A DNA stretch of 64,000 nt. It comes from an uncultured Bacilli bacterium (lineage in GTDB: Bacteria > Bacillota_I > Bacilli_A > RF39 > UBA660). The translations under genes and the position numbers were made by a program. A model generated the notes under the pieces. That model saw nothing but the letters and a program-made list of their open reading frames with translations, was not told where the DNA came from and made no database searches. The stretch spans positions 186,001-250,000 of the forward strand of contig CAJUTK010000001.1 in NCBI GenBank assembly GCA_910589375.1. The letters are read 5' to 3'. Below, piece after piece: positions 1 through 7,704 of the stretch (positions are counted from its first letter, which is position 1; each line of letters starts with the position of its first letter).

Positions 1-790
1 TCTCGATAATATCTAAACTACAAAAACCTAAATCAAATTTACTGGTAATATGATTCAAAATATTCAATAATTGTTCTTGTAATTCAATATCTTGTACAGG
101 AAAAGGAACAGCACCTTCTGCTAAATTAAATTTCCAACTATATTCATATTGTTCATTGGTCTCTAACACTTTATTGTAAAAAGAATCTGATAGTTTATTA
201 TTAAAATAATAAGGATTAAATTCTTGTAATAATTCTCTAATTGTTCTTTTGCCATCACCATATATAACAGGCTTTTTCTTTCCATACATTAACAAGCATT
301 CATTATCTAATACAATTAAACGATATTCTGCTTTTATATCATAAAAAGGGCATAAACTTAATGTCTCATTGTTTTGAAATACCTTATCTAAATAAAACGC
401 TATTTCTTCTTTTTTAGTTACGTGATAAACATCTATCCCAGATAATCCAAAATTTGATTTTATTACAATGCTTTCACCATGGTCTATAAAATATTGTTCT
501 GCAATCTCATAATGATTAGCATTTCTCGCATACTCTTTTTGAATATTAGGTCTATATAGCATCTGATATTGTATAGTAGGAATATTATTAGCAGATAAGA
601 CTTCAAACATAGCATATTTATCATCCATAACAAGACCAATTGCATGACTATTTAAATCAAACTTCTGTCCTATTATGAATCTCGTAATACCATTTTTTTC
701 TAGTATTATAACCCAACCTTTTGATACTACTTTCATATTTATGTTAAGCTCTACACTAATATCTTGTATAATTTTTTGAAAACTACTCAT
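1..790 (-). CDS. ATP-grasp family ligase, C-terminus beyond window
   Basis: The frame is open from an ATG at 790, preceded by AGGAG, to the left edge of the window, giving 263 visible codons. Residues 109-118 (VIKSNFGLSG) look like the ATP-grasp Lys plus flexible loop. Residues 155-187 (EYRLIVLDNE, then GDGKRTIREL) resemble the RimK/glutathione-synthetase/cyanophycin-synthetase type, where a metal- and ATP-binding core activates a carboxylate for amide-bond formation. The substrate cannot be read from the sequence. It has its own promoter and is last in a minus-strand cluster with two unknown genes and an XRE regulator. The fold is likely; the role is unknown. Confidence 0.7.
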   Translation of the reverse strand, partial: MSSFQKIIQDISVELNINMKVVSKGWVIILEKNGITRFIIGQKFDLNSHAIGLVMDDKYAMFEVLSANNIPTIQYQMLYRPNIQKEYARNANHYEIAEQYFIDHGESIVIKSNFGLSGIDVYHVTKKEEIAFYLDKVFQNNETLSLCPFYDIKAEYRLIVLDNECLLMYGKKKPVIYGDGKRTIRELLQEFNPYYFNNKLSDSFYNKVLETNEQYEYSWKFNLAEGAVPFPVQDIELQEQLLNILNHITSKFDLGFCSLDIIE

Positions 791-816
791 AAATATACTC
801 CTTCTATATATGTATC

Positions 817-846
817 ATTATAACACATACAAAAAGAAACTAACAA
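817..846 (-). promoter_or_regulatory. Sigma-A-type promoter of the ATP-grasp gene
   Basis: On the minus strand TTGTTA (846-841) is followed after 18 bases by TATAAT (822-817), 27 bases upstream of the ATG. The -35 box lies in the terminator stem-loop of the preceding gene. Confidence 0.6.
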
Positions 847-855
847 AGTTTCTTT
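831..855 (-). terminator. Rho-independent terminator after the 239-residue gene
   Basis: An 8-bp stem (AAAGAAAC/GTTTCTTT) with a 7-base loop is followed on the minus strand by a T run. It separates the 239-residue gene from the ATP-grasp gene. Confidence 0.6.
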
Positions 856-860
856 CTAAA

Positions 861-1580
861 TCATAACTTCAAACTTTTTACATAATCCTTTTTTTGTTTT
901 CTTGTCTGCTTAATAATAAATCTAGTCAAATGATCATAACTTAATAATTCTATTTGTCTATGATTGTTCGCTAAGCGAAGAGCTCTATTTTTTCTCTTTT
1001 CAGAAAAAAGTTTCTTCAAAACTTGTCCCTGTTCTTGAGAATTTAAGTTTATCCAAAAACGGTTATTTTGATAAAATTGCAATTTATCAGAAAAATAAAA
1101 TTGTCGAAAAGGTTCATAAGTAACTGGAGTTTCTTTTTCATAATATCCATAAATAAATTCAGATGGTACACTATCATCAAAAATAATACTGCTACCGACA
1201 GAGGACGGAAAGCTCAAATTTCCAAGAAAATAAGATTTTCCCTCATAAGTAATGAAATATGGAATGGCAAATATAATATTCCAGACTTGTTGAGAAAGAC
1301 TATAATATTTATAATTTAATCTACTTGCTTCAAAATCATTATGAAAAGAAGAAGTACTACAAAGGCCACGTCTAGTATCCCAAATTTGAAAACCATTTTG
1401 CAAAATACGTTCTGCAATTGTTTGTTCATCAACACTCTCTCCATCTATTTTAAAATCGAGTGCCCTAATACTACCACAACTTACTACATCTTGATATTTT
1501 TGAAGGCTAATTTGATGAATCCCTATTTGATATTGAGGGATTTCCCTTTTTATTTTTTCATATAGTTCTTGGTTTAACAT
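861..1580 (-). CDS. Hypothetical protein, 239 aa
   Basis: I do not recognise this family. The protein is soluble-looking, with no signal peptide or membrane segment. It is rich in aromatic residues in the middle (residues 95-180), and its last 50 residues are strongly basic with many Lys and Arg. The start ATG has a good AAGGAG ribosome site. It begins 21 bases after the next upstream gene, so the two are probably co-transcribed. A stem-loop terminator follows. Its position between an ATP-grasp gene and another unknown gene suggests a shared accessory function, but nothing in the residues identifies it. Confidence 0.55.
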   Translation of the reverse strand: MLNQELYEKIKREIPQYQIGIHQISLQKYQDVVSCGSIRALDFKIDGESVDEQTIAERILQNGFQIWDTRRGLCSTSSFHNDFEASRLNYKYYSLSQQVWNIIFAIPYFITYEGKSYFLGNLSFPSSVGSSIIFDDSVPSEFIYGYYEKETPVTYEPFRQFYFSDKLQFYQNNRFWINLNSQEQGQVLKKLFSEKRKNRALRLANNHRQIELLSYDHLTRFIIKQTRKQKKDYVKSLKL

Positions 1581-1601
1581 TTATTTCTCCTTCTTAAATT
1601 T

Positions 1602-2549
1602 TTACTTCACTAACATTTTCTGCTTTTTTCTATCACTAACTTCTCCCACTAACTTAATATGAGTATAACTATCTACATCATTAGGATAAGCAGTTACTTC
1701 AAAACCAGTAAATTGGTATTCTATTCTCTGTATTAATAATAAGAAGTTATCTAAAATTCTAGTTAAAATAGCATTGCTTCTAACAGTTGTTGCAGCTCCA
1801 AAGTAATTTTTATATCTACCAAATAAAAAATCTGGCACTTTTATTTCAGAAATATTATATTTCCCCAACAATTGTAAAAATAATCTAAAAGAAAGAACGA
1901 AACTTGGAGAAACATTTCGATATTTATTCACACCTGAATTTATTTTATTAACTACTTTTTTATAAATTTCATCGTCTACATTATATAGTCTTCCCCTACC
2001 AAACTGAACAGCAAATAAATGGCATACATTATTTTTATCAAACGCATAACGAACCAAAGGAAGTGGATAAAAAACACCATCTATCTTCATACTAAAAATA
2101 AGTTTAAAAGGTGCCTCTAGCCCAGGGGCTTCTACAACATTTTGAACGTAATACTCAATATCTCCATCCTTAAAAAACAAAGTTGGATTTTTATATTCTT
2201 GAAAGTGAGTATCCCCTAGAAATTCTGTTCTTTTTTCAATATGAGAAATCAAGTCTGATGCATCAGAATAAGTCATATTAAAAAATAAATGATTCATAAA
2301 AAATGATAAATTTTGATAAGATTCTAAATTATTTGCTCCTGCATAAAAACTATTTAAGGCATGAGCATAATTTATCAAAGCATTCTCTAATTCTTTTAAA
2401 TCCTTTATGATAATTACTGGTTTATAGTATTCATGATCGATATCTGTTTTTATTTTAACAATACCATCTTCTTGTACAATTTTATATTTACCATATTTTT
2501 GAATTTGCTGAAAGAAAAATTCTAAGATATTTTCAGGTATCTCAAGCAT
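1602..2549 (-). CDS. Hypothetical protein, about 315 aa
   Basis: Not recognised. A GTG at 2576 could extend the frame, but the ATG at 2549 has a well-spaced AGAAAGAG ribosome site and gives 315 residues starting MLEIPEN. There is no signal peptide or clear membrane helix. The N-terminal third is rich in aromatic and acidic residues, and the C-terminus ends in a basic KKQKML stretch. It lies 73 bases downstream of an XRE regulator and 21 bases upstream of another unknown gene on the same strand, consistent with a small accessory operon. Confidence 0.55.
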   Translation of the reverse strand: MLEIPENILEFFFQQIQKYGKYKIVQEDGIVKIKTDIDHEYYKPVIIIKDLKELENALINYAHALNSFYAGANNLESYQNLSFFMNHLFFNMTYSDASDLISHIEKRTEFLGDTHFQEYKNPTLFFKDGDIEYYVQNVVEAPGLEAPFKLIFSMKIDGVFYPLPLVRYAFDKNNVCHLFAVQFGRGRLYNVDDEIYKKVVNKINSGVNKYRNVSPSFVLSFRLFLQLLGKYNISEIKVPDFLFGRYKNYFGAATTVRSNAILTRILDNFLLLIQRIEYQFTGFEVTAYPNDVDSYTHIKLVGEVSDRKKQKMLVK

Positions 2550-2622
2550 GTTAATCACTCTTTCTAATTTATACACACAAATGTGATTATTTTAACATGC
2601 AACTAGAATTTATTCAAGAATT

Positions 2623-2865
2623 TTAATACTCTTTTTTGTAAGTTAGAATCTCGTCTAATTCACAATTTAATACATAACAAAATCTGGCGATAACATCTAA
2701 ATCTACACGTGTCACTTTATTATTATAATATCTATTGACTAAGTCATAATTCATAGCTACCATAGTCGCTAATCTACTTCTACTAATTCCTTTTTCATCA
2801 ATTATATTTTTTAAATGAATATCTATCTTCCCATAATTCTTTAAAACATATATTGTTTCATTCAT
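2623..2865 (-). CDS. XRE/Cro-type helix-turn-helix regulator
   Basis: An 80-residue protein that is essentially one XRE DNA-binding domain. The helix-turn-helix is at about residues 28-55 (ISRSRLATMV followed by a recognition helix around YDLVNRYYNN), then the usual pattern of short C-terminal helices (LDVIARFCYVLN, ELDEIL). It has a GGTGG ribosome site. It heads the minus-strand cluster with the two unknown genes and probably controls it. No toxin-like partner is obvious immediately downstream, so a toxin-antitoxin role is not supported. Confidence 0.8.
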   Translation of the reverse strand: MNETIYVLKNYGKIDIHLKNIIDEKGISRSRLATMVAMNYDLVNRYYNNKVTRVDLDVIARFCYVLNCELDEILTYKKEY

Positions 2866-2979
2866 TTTTTCACCACCTATAGTACATCACACAATTATTA
2901 TAGATTGTAATTTATTTAATTCTCAGTCCATAAAAATGAGTATGTATTTGATTATGATGATTTTATTATAATTATTAAT

Positions 2980-3031
2980 AAGGAGTACAAAAAAGGAGAA
3001 AACTCCTTCATAATACAAGAAGAAAGGAGTT
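2980..3031 (+). promoter_or_regulatory. Leader with three AAGGAG copies and one CTCCTT
   Basis: AAGGAG occurs at 2980-2985, 2993-2998 and 3024-3029. The single complementary CTCCTT at 3003-3008 can pair with any one copy, so the hairpins are mutually exclusive. It lies 35-85 bases upstream of the lipoprotein ATG at 3065, whose own ribosome site (GGAGG at about 3055) is separate. Whether it is a regulatory RNA element is inference. Confidence 0.35.
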
Positions 3032-3064
3032 AAACTTTAAAATAAGTTTTAGTAGGAGGTATAT

Positions 3065-3589
3065 ATGAAAAAGAAAATAATTAATATAATGCTCATTGCA
3101 ATAATGGTAATTGGACTTACAGGATGTGGAAGTGACGTTAGTGATAACAGTAATTCAAACAATAATACTGATAATTCAGCAAACAATTCAAAAACAGAAG
3201 AAAAAAACAAATATGGGTTAGGAGATACATTTACTTTTGATAATTTAGAACTTACTTTTGATTCAAAGTATTCATTTACTACTATTAAAAATAAGTATTC
3301 TGAACACAATGGAAAATCTGTTATAAAATTGGGTGTTAAAGTTAAAAATATTGCATCTGAAAAGAATTCTTTAAATATGTTTTATTATAGTTTATTTGGT
3401 TCACAAGGAACTGAACTAGATGGTGTTACTTCATATTTTGATGATACCATTGACTTTGCAGGTGATCTAAAACCAAATGCATCATATAAGACATATTTCT
3501 ATATTTTATATGATGGTGATGGAAAATATAGTATCGGCTTTGATAATTTTTCACAAGAAGTATCTATAGAATTTGATGTAAAAAAATAA
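3065..3589 (+). CDS. Secreted lipoprotein with DUF4352-like domain
   Basis: A 174-residue lipoprotein. It has a short basic N-terminus, a hydrophobic helix (residues 5-18) and the lipobox LTGC with Cys21 as the expected lipidation site. A low-complexity Asn/Ser linker (about residues 24-45) follows. The rest (about 50-174) is a beta-rich domain whose pattern (GDTFTFDNLELTF, then VIKLGVKVKN) resembles DUF4352 Telokin-like lipoproteins. Start at ATG 3065 with GGAGG 7 bases upstream. It is transcribed toward the origin, against most neighbours. Ligand and role are unknown. Confidence 0.75.
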   Translation: MKKKIINIMLIAIMVIGLTGCGSDVSDNSNSNNNTDNSANNSKTEEKNKYGLGDTFTFDNLELTFDSKYSFTTIKNKYSEHNGKSVIKLGVKVKNIASEKNSLNMFYYSLFGSQGTELDGVTSYFDDTIDFAGDLKPNASYKTYFYILYDGDGKYSIGFDNFSQEVSIEFDVKK

Positions 3590-3592
3590 TAT

Positions 3593-3619
3593 AAAAGGAA
3601 GAGATAAACTCTTCCTTTT
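3593..3619. terminator. Bidirectional terminator between lipoprotein and tRNA-His
   Basis: An 11-bp perfect stem (AAAAGGAAGAG/CTCTTCCTTTT) with loop ATAAA. T-rich tails lie on both strands, so it can end the lipoprotein transcript and the converging tRNA transcript. Confidence 0.75.
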
Positions 3620-3631
3620 AAAACACTTTAA

Positions 3632-3708
3632 TGGGGCGCGATAAGGGGATCGAACCCTTGCATAACGGAACCACAATCCGCCGTGTTAACCACTTCACCA
3701 ATCACGCC
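3632..3708 (-). tRNA. tRNA-His (anticodon GTG)
   Basis: Read on the minus strand, a 7-bp acceptor stem (GCGTGAT/ATCGCGC) is preceded by the extra G at -1 that is specific to tRNA-His, opposite discriminator C73. The anticodon stem GCGGA/TCCGT encloses loop TTGTGGT with anticodon GTG. The T arm is AAGGG/CCCTT around TTCGATC. CCA is encoded. The cloverleaf is complete. Confidence 0.97.
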
Positions 3709-3729
3709 ATGTACAAAAGTACATATTAA

Positions 3730-3757
3730 ATTATACCATAAAAGATAAAAAATGCAA
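3730..3757 (-). promoter_or_regulatory. Promoter of tRNA-His
   Basis: TTGCAT (3757-3752), a 16-base spacer, then a perfect TATAAT (3735-3730), about 22 bases upstream of the mature tRNA 5' end on the minus strand. Confidence 0.75.
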
Positions 3758-3776
3758 GTATAATTCATAAATAATG

Positions 3777-3803
3777 ACCGTTTTTGACTTTTTTCATAAA
3801 CTA
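3777..3803 (+). promoter_or_regulatory. Candidate mother-cell sigma promoter of cotJ genes
   Basis: CATAAACTA at 3795-3803 fits the sigma-K -10 consensus CATANNNTA, with AC 16 bases upstream (3777-3778). It also differs by one base from the sigma-E -10. It sits just ahead of the cotJ ribosome site GAGGTG. No convincing sigma-A promoter is seen here. Assignment to a sporulation sigma factor is inference. Confidence 0.45.
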
Positions 3804-3819
3804 TACTGAGGTGTATAGA

Positions 3820-4176
3820 ATGTATAATAAACAAATAGAATTATACGAACCATACCAAGGATTTATTCGTGGTAATATGTTTCCAAGTTTATTTGACCAG
3901 TATGGACGTATTTATGATGTTAAGCCAATGAATGAACAAGCTGAATTATTAACTTATATCGATATCTTTGATTTTGCTCTTATCGATATTGGGCTATATT
4001 TAGATGTTCACCCAGAAAATCAAAAAATGATTGAACTATATAATAGCTTTTTACAAGAAAAGAAAAGTATTTTAAAGAAATACGAAGAAAATTATGGTGC
4101 GCTTACTATGGATAGTAATGCACTAAATGTTGCGCCTTGGAATTGGGATAACAATCCATGGCCATGGGAGGCTTAA
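3820..4176 (+). CDS. cotJB: Fused CotJA-CotJB spore coat protein
   Basis: The start is ATG 3820, set by GAGGTG at 3809-3814; an upstream TTG at 3784 in the same frame lacks a ribosome site. This gives 118 residues. Residues 10-28 (YEPYQGFIRGNMFPSLFDQY region) match the short CotJA signature. Residues 35-118 match CotJB: an all-helical FDFALIDIGLYLD segment, a YEENYGALT motif and the terminal PWPWE signature. In Bacillus, CotJA and CotJB are separate small proteins that assemble with CotJC in the inner spore coat. Here they form one chain. cotJC follows after a 3-base gap. Confidence 0.85.
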   Translation: MYNKQIELYEPYQGFIRGNMFPSLFDQYGRIYDVKPMNEQAELLTYIDIFDFALIDIGLYLDVHPENQKMIELYNSFLQEKKSILKKYEENYGALTMDSNALNVAPWNWDNNPWPWEA

Positions 4177-4179
4177 ATT

Positions 4180-4755
4180 ATGTGGAAATACGTTAAAAAG
4201 TTAGAATATCCTGTTAATATTCAAAAAAAGGATTTAAAGATGGCTAAATATTTACTTGCGCAATATGGAGGTCCTAATGGAGAATTCGCTGCTGCTATGA
4301 GATATTTAAATCAAAGATTTACAATGCCAGATGAACGTGGAAAAGCATTACTAACAGATATTGGTACCGAAGAGCTTGCCCATATTGAAATTATAGCAGC
4401 TATGGTATATCAATTAATGGATGGAGCTTCTGTTGAAGAATTAGAGGCAGCTGGTTTAACTAGCCATTATGTACAATTTGACCATGCACTATTCCCTGTA
4501 GATGATGAAGGAGTACCTTTTACTTCTGCTTATATTGAAGCAACTGGAGACTACTTAGCGGATTTAGTCAGTGATATGGCTGCTGAACAACGCGCTAGAG
4601 TGACTTATGAAAATTTAATGAACATTACTAATGACCCAGACTTACTTGGACCACTTTCATTCTTAAGGCAAAGAGAAGTAGTACACTATGCTAGATTTAA
4701 AGAATTAAAAGAATATTATGAAGAAAAATATAATAAAAGAAGTACAGATATTTAA
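4180..4755 (+). CDS. cotJC: CotJC, manganese-catalase-family spore coat protein
   Basis: A 191-residue member of the Mn-catalase family in its short coat-associated form. Metal-ligand segments of the four-helix bundle are visible: E in GPNGEFAAAM, the EELAHIEI block (about residues 65-72), and E/H in QREVVHYARF near residues 165-175. The family members are dimanganese proteins found in the spore coat of Bacilli and Clostridia, and catalase activity has been reported for some. It is translationally close to the CotJA-CotJB gene (3-base gap) and shares its presumed mother-cell promoter. The sequence ends in a basic tail. Confidence 0.93.
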   Translation: MWKYVKKLEYPVNIQKKDLKMAKYLLAQYGGPNGEFAAAMRYLNQRFTMPDERGKALLTDIGTEELAHIEIIAAMVYQLMDGASVEELEAAGLTSHYVQFDHALFPVDDEGVPFTSAYIEATGDYLADLVSDMAAEQRARVTYENLMNITNDPDLLGPLSFLRQREVVHYARFKELKEYYEEKYNKRSTDI

Positions 4756-4767
4756 TCTGTACTCTTT

Positions 4768-5760
4768 TTAGTTATTATTTCTCTTCATAGAATGGATATT
4801 CTCAAGTAAAATACCTAATCCTTCTGCTGTTGCATTCTCGCCATCATTAGCGATTTTTACTGGAATATCTAATTCAAAAGAAAGTAATTCTGCTAATCCT
4901 CTTAGTAAAGATGAACCCCCTGTTAATATAATTCCTTTTTGCGCAATATCTGCAGCAATTTCTGGATGCACATCTTCTAACATTTCCTTTATAATATCAA
5001 TTAATTCATAAATATCTTCTTGTAAAGCATCTGTTATATCATTAGAAGTAATTTCAATTGTATGGGGAAGATTCGTAATTAAATCTCTACCTCTTACTTC
5101 TGATGTTATTTCTTCACCAAATAAAGAAGTAGCCTCTATTTTAATTTCTTCTGCTGTTTTTTCACCAATTAATAATTTATACTTATTTTTCACATAAGAA
5201 ACAATTCTTTTGTCAAATAGTTCTCCTGTAATAGCAGTTGAAATTCCCTTAATAATAGTTCCCAATGAAATAATAGCGATATCTGTTACTCCACCGCCCA
5301 TGTCAATAACCATATTACCATCTGGTCTTGAAATATCTAATCCTGCTCCAATAGCGGAAGCTTTAATAGAATCTACCAAATAAACATCTCTTGATCCCAA
5401 CCTATCTGCTGCCTCTCTTACTGCATTTTCTTCTACTTTCGTTATTTGTAGTGGTGAATTCATAACCATTTTAGATTTAAAAAAGATATTTCTTACTTTA
5501 GCTTTCTTTATAAAATAACTTAATAACTGTTCAGTCATTTCAAAATCTGCTATTACCCCTCTTTGAATTGGTCTAATGATTTCTATTGTATCTGGTGTTC
5601 TACCAAACATTCTCTTTGCTTCTGAACCAAATGCTACTGCTTCATTTGTTTCTTTATCAATTGCCACCAAACTTGGCTCTTTTAAAATAATCCCCTTTTT
5701 TCGCTTATAAATACGTATATTTGTAGTTCCTAAATCAATACCAATAGCCTTTTCCACCAT
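4768..5760 (-). CDS. mbl: MreB-family actin homologue, Mbl type
   Basis: A 330-residue bacterial actin that forms membrane-associated filaments guiding sidewall peptidoglycan synthesis. Phosphate-1 motif GIDLGTTNIRI lies at the N-terminus, phosphate-2 DMGGGVTDIAI near residue 155, and the adenosine motif TGGSSLLRG near residue 285. ATG 5760 has GGGTGG upstream and gives the canonical MVEKAIGIDLG start; a GTG at 5772 would add four residues. The downstream position in the spoIID-spoIIQ-spoIIID-mbl order, as in B. subtilis, supports Mbl rather than MreB. mreCD are not present here. Confidence 0.92.
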   Translation of the reverse strand: MVEKAIGIDLGTTNIRIYKRKKGIILKEPSLVAIDKETNEAVAFGSEAKRMFGRTPDTIEIIRPIQRGVIADFEMTEQLLSYFIKKAKVRNIFFKSKMVMNSPLQITKVEENAVREAADRLGSRDVYLVDSIKASAIGAGLDISRPDGNMVIDMGGGVTDIAIISLGTIIKGISTAITGELFDKRIVSYVKNKYKLLIGEKTAEEIKIEATSLFGEEITSEVRGRDLITNLPHTIEITSNDITDALQEDIYELIDIIKEMLEDVHPEIAADIAQKGIILTGGSSLLRGLAELLSFELDIPVKIANDGENATAEGLGILLENIHSMKRNNN

Positions 5761-5799
5761 AAAACCACCCACAATGTTTTCTATTATATCATAACTCCC

Positions 5800-6057
5800 T
5801 TAGTTTGTGTCTAGTTTTTCATATTTTTTTCTAGTAGACTCTCCCCCACGAATATGTCTTATATCTGTATGATATTTAAGGATTTCATCTACTTGTAGAT
5901 AAAGGCCATGGTTTAAATCTAAAAGTCGTTCGTGCAAATCCTTATGAACTGTACTTTTAGATACTTTAAAGATATTAGAAATGGCTCTAACTGTATCTTT
6001 TGTTTTGATAATATAGTTAGCTTCTTCCAACACTCTTTTTGCAATTTTGGAATTCAT
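5800..6057 (-). CDS. spoIIID: SpoIIID, mother-cell sporulation regulator
   Basis: An 85-residue DNA-binding protein of SpoIIID length. It contains a helix-turn-helix (about residues 23-45, VRAISNIFKVSKSTVHKDL) and a basic C-terminal helix (HIRGGESTRKKYE) that contacts DNA in the family. In Bacillus it is made under sigma-E, activating and repressing many mother-cell genes. ATG 6057 is preceded by GAGGTGAC. It lies directly between spoIIQ and mbl, the conserved arrangement. Upstream, CATATATT near 6070 is a loose sigma-E -10 candidate. Confidence 0.95.
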   Translation of the reverse strand: MNSKIAKRVLEEANYIIKTKDTVRAISNIFKVSKSTVHKDLHERLLDLNHGLYLQVDEILKYHTDIRHIRGGESTRKKYEKLDTN

Positions 6058-6097
6058 ATGTCACCTCTAATATCAATATATGTAAAAAGAAAGAGTA

Positions 6098-6715
6098 TTA
6101 TAATGATTTATCATAATACTCTTCTGGATTTACAGAAATATTATCAATTATAAGTTCAAAATATAAATGATTTCCTAAATCTGCACTAATATTAGATTGT
6201 CCTGATTTTCCTAATAGCATACCCTTTTGTACTGTCTCCCCTTTTTGAACAGTAATATCTGTAATACTTTGATATACACTAGTTACATTAGATGAATGTT
6301 TAATAGTAATAGTGTTTCCTAATAAAGTATCTTCTTTTACATCTACTACTTCTCCATCTAAGACAGCTATAGCATCAAAAGATTTTCCTTTTAATTGATA
6401 ACTAATACCTGTATTTTGAATATAAGTATCTTGGTAATAAATTAAAGATTTCTTTTGTTCTTCAGCTGTACCTCTATAATCATAATAATTTTGCGCTATT
6501 TCTACATTCATATCTGTATAAGGTCTTCCAATAGTAGCTTCTTGTTCTTTAGAAACTGGTAATTCTATTTTATTTAAAACATTATACGCATGATTCGGAA
6601 ATGAAGAAGTAGCAATCTGTGGACTTCTACTCATAATTACAAGTCCTATTATAATAAGAGCTACACTTAGTCCATAAAGGGAATATACCACTGGTTTTGT
6701 CAAATATTTCATCAC
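6098..6715 (-). CDS. spoIIQ: SpoIIQ, forespore membrane LytM-like protein
   Basis: A 205-residue protein with one N-terminal membrane helix (about residues 10-28) and a degenerate M23/LytM domain (about 95-200). SpoIIQ binds SpoIIIAH across the intermembrane space during engulfment. The LytM fold is recognisable (GDGEVV-like turns, GNTITIKHSSN, KGMLLGKSG, GNHLYFEL). The first zinc His (HxGxD) is replaced by KGKSFDA and the last HxH reads HLY, so peptidase activity is unlikely. It lies between spoIID and spoIIID, as in Bacillus, and a possible sigma-F promoter precedes it. Confidence 0.9.
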   Translation of the reverse strand: MMKYLTKPVVYSLYGLSVALIIIGLVIMSRSPQIATSSFPNHAYNVLNKIELPVSKEQEATIGRPYTDMNVEIAQNYYDYRGTAEEQKKSLIYYQDTYIQNTGISYQLKGKSFDAIAVLDGEVVDVKEDTLLGNTITIKHSSNVTSVYQSITDITVQKGETVQKGMLLGKSGQSNISADLGNHLYFELIIDNISVNPEEYYDKSL

Positions 6716-6733
6716 TTTCTCACCTCTATTAAA

Positions 6734-6761
6734 AGTGTGAGCAGTTTTTTTTCTTTTATAC
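6734..6761 (-). promoter_or_regulatory. Candidate sigma-F promoter of spoIIQ
   Basis: GTATA (6761-6757), a 14-base spacer, then GCTCACACT (6742-6734), one mismatch from GGNNANANT. It lies 19 bases upstream of spoIIQ. spoIIQ is sigma-F-dependent in B. subtilis, which fits; the assignment here is inference. Confidence 0.45.
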
Positions 6762-7678
6762 TAATTTTTTATTTTTTTTATCTCAACTCCAGTATAATAA
6801 TGTTTTAATATTTGATCATAAGTATACCCACTTTTTGCCATGCCTTGCGCTCCATATTGACTCATTCCAACACCATGCCCATAGCCTTTGGTTTTAATGG
6901 TTACTTTATTACCATTTTCTGTTATTGTAAAACAATTGGATTTTAGTTTTAATAAAGAAGCTACTTCTTTTCCTGTATAATCTTTCCCATTAATTTTTAC
7001 TTTTTTTATTCGTCCAGTATTTGTTTTTTCTAAAATATTAATAGTAATCTTATCAGAGCTTGGTAATTTTAATAAACCTAAAAAATCTTCTTTAGAATAA
7101 TTAGTAGTATATTGAAAGACGGGAGAAATATTATCCCATTCACTCTTAACACTTCTAAGATACGGTACTTTAGACACGAAAACATCTTCACTATTTTCTG
7201 TATAGCCAGTACTAGTTGAAAAGAACATAGCATTTGCGACTTCACCTTTATATACTAAGTATTGATAACTAGTTTCTTCTACTGCTTGGACTACTTTATC
7301 ATAATATTCTTGATACTTATCTTTCCATTTACTTTTTAACGTATCACTATCAATATAAACTTGATTTAATACAGTATCTACTACATCATAGTCTTTTTTT
7401 TGATTTTTTAAAACCTGATACATTACATAGCTTCTAGAAGCAACGGCTTGAGCTTTTAATGCCTCTTCTTCAAAGCTTACTGGCATTTCTCCTGCTACTA
7501 CACCCATAACATATTCTTCTAATGGTACTACTTCTATTTTTCCTGTTTTTGACCGTAATATACGAATAGTTGTATTTGCTGAAAAAATAAATTGCTGTTC
7601 TTCAACTTTAAAAAAATAAAAAATAGTTACTGTAGGAATAATAAGAAATAAGCAAGAAAAAAGTAGTACTTTCTTCAT
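6761..7678 (-). CDS. spoIID: SpoIID, sporulation lytic transglycosylase
   Basis: A 305-residue protein with an N-terminal membrane anchor (about residues 5-23) and a SpoIID domain. Conserved blocks are EYVMGVVAGEMP (about 55-66, containing the catalytic Glu), AQAVASRSYV (about 80) and the C-terminal GYGHGVGMSQYGAQ (about 270). In Bacillus it cleaves glycan strands for septal thinning and engulfment, with SpoIIP and SpoIIM. Start ATG 7678 follows AAAGGAGGAACTCC. It is followed by spoIIQ after 45 bases. Confidence 0.95.
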   Translation of the reverse strand: MKKVLLFSCLFLIIPTVTIFYFFKVEEQQFIFSANTTIRILRSKTGKIEVVPLEEYVMGVVAGEMPVSFEEEALKAQAVASRSYVMYQVLKNQKKDYDVVDTVLNQVYIDSDTLKSKWKDKYQEYYDKVVQAVEETSYQYLVYKGEVANAMFFSTSTGYTENSEDVFVSKVPYLRSVKSEWDNISPVFQYTTNYSKEDFLGLLKLPSSDKITINILEKTNTGRIKKVKINGKDYTGKEVASLLKLKSNCFTITENGNKVTIKTKGYGHGVGMSQYGAQGMAKSGYTYDQILKHYYTGVEIKKIKN

Positions 7679-7704
7679 GGAGTTCCTCCTTTTGAAACAT
7701 ACTA

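Noticed and set aside
2576..2576. GTG start for the unknown gene ending at 1602
   Set aside because: There is no ribosome site before it; ATG 2549 has a well-placed AGAAAGAG.
2623..2865. XRE gene as a toxin-antitoxin antitoxin for the kinases
   Set aside because: It lies over 40 kb from the HipA-like array and has its own neighbours; nothing in the sequence links them.
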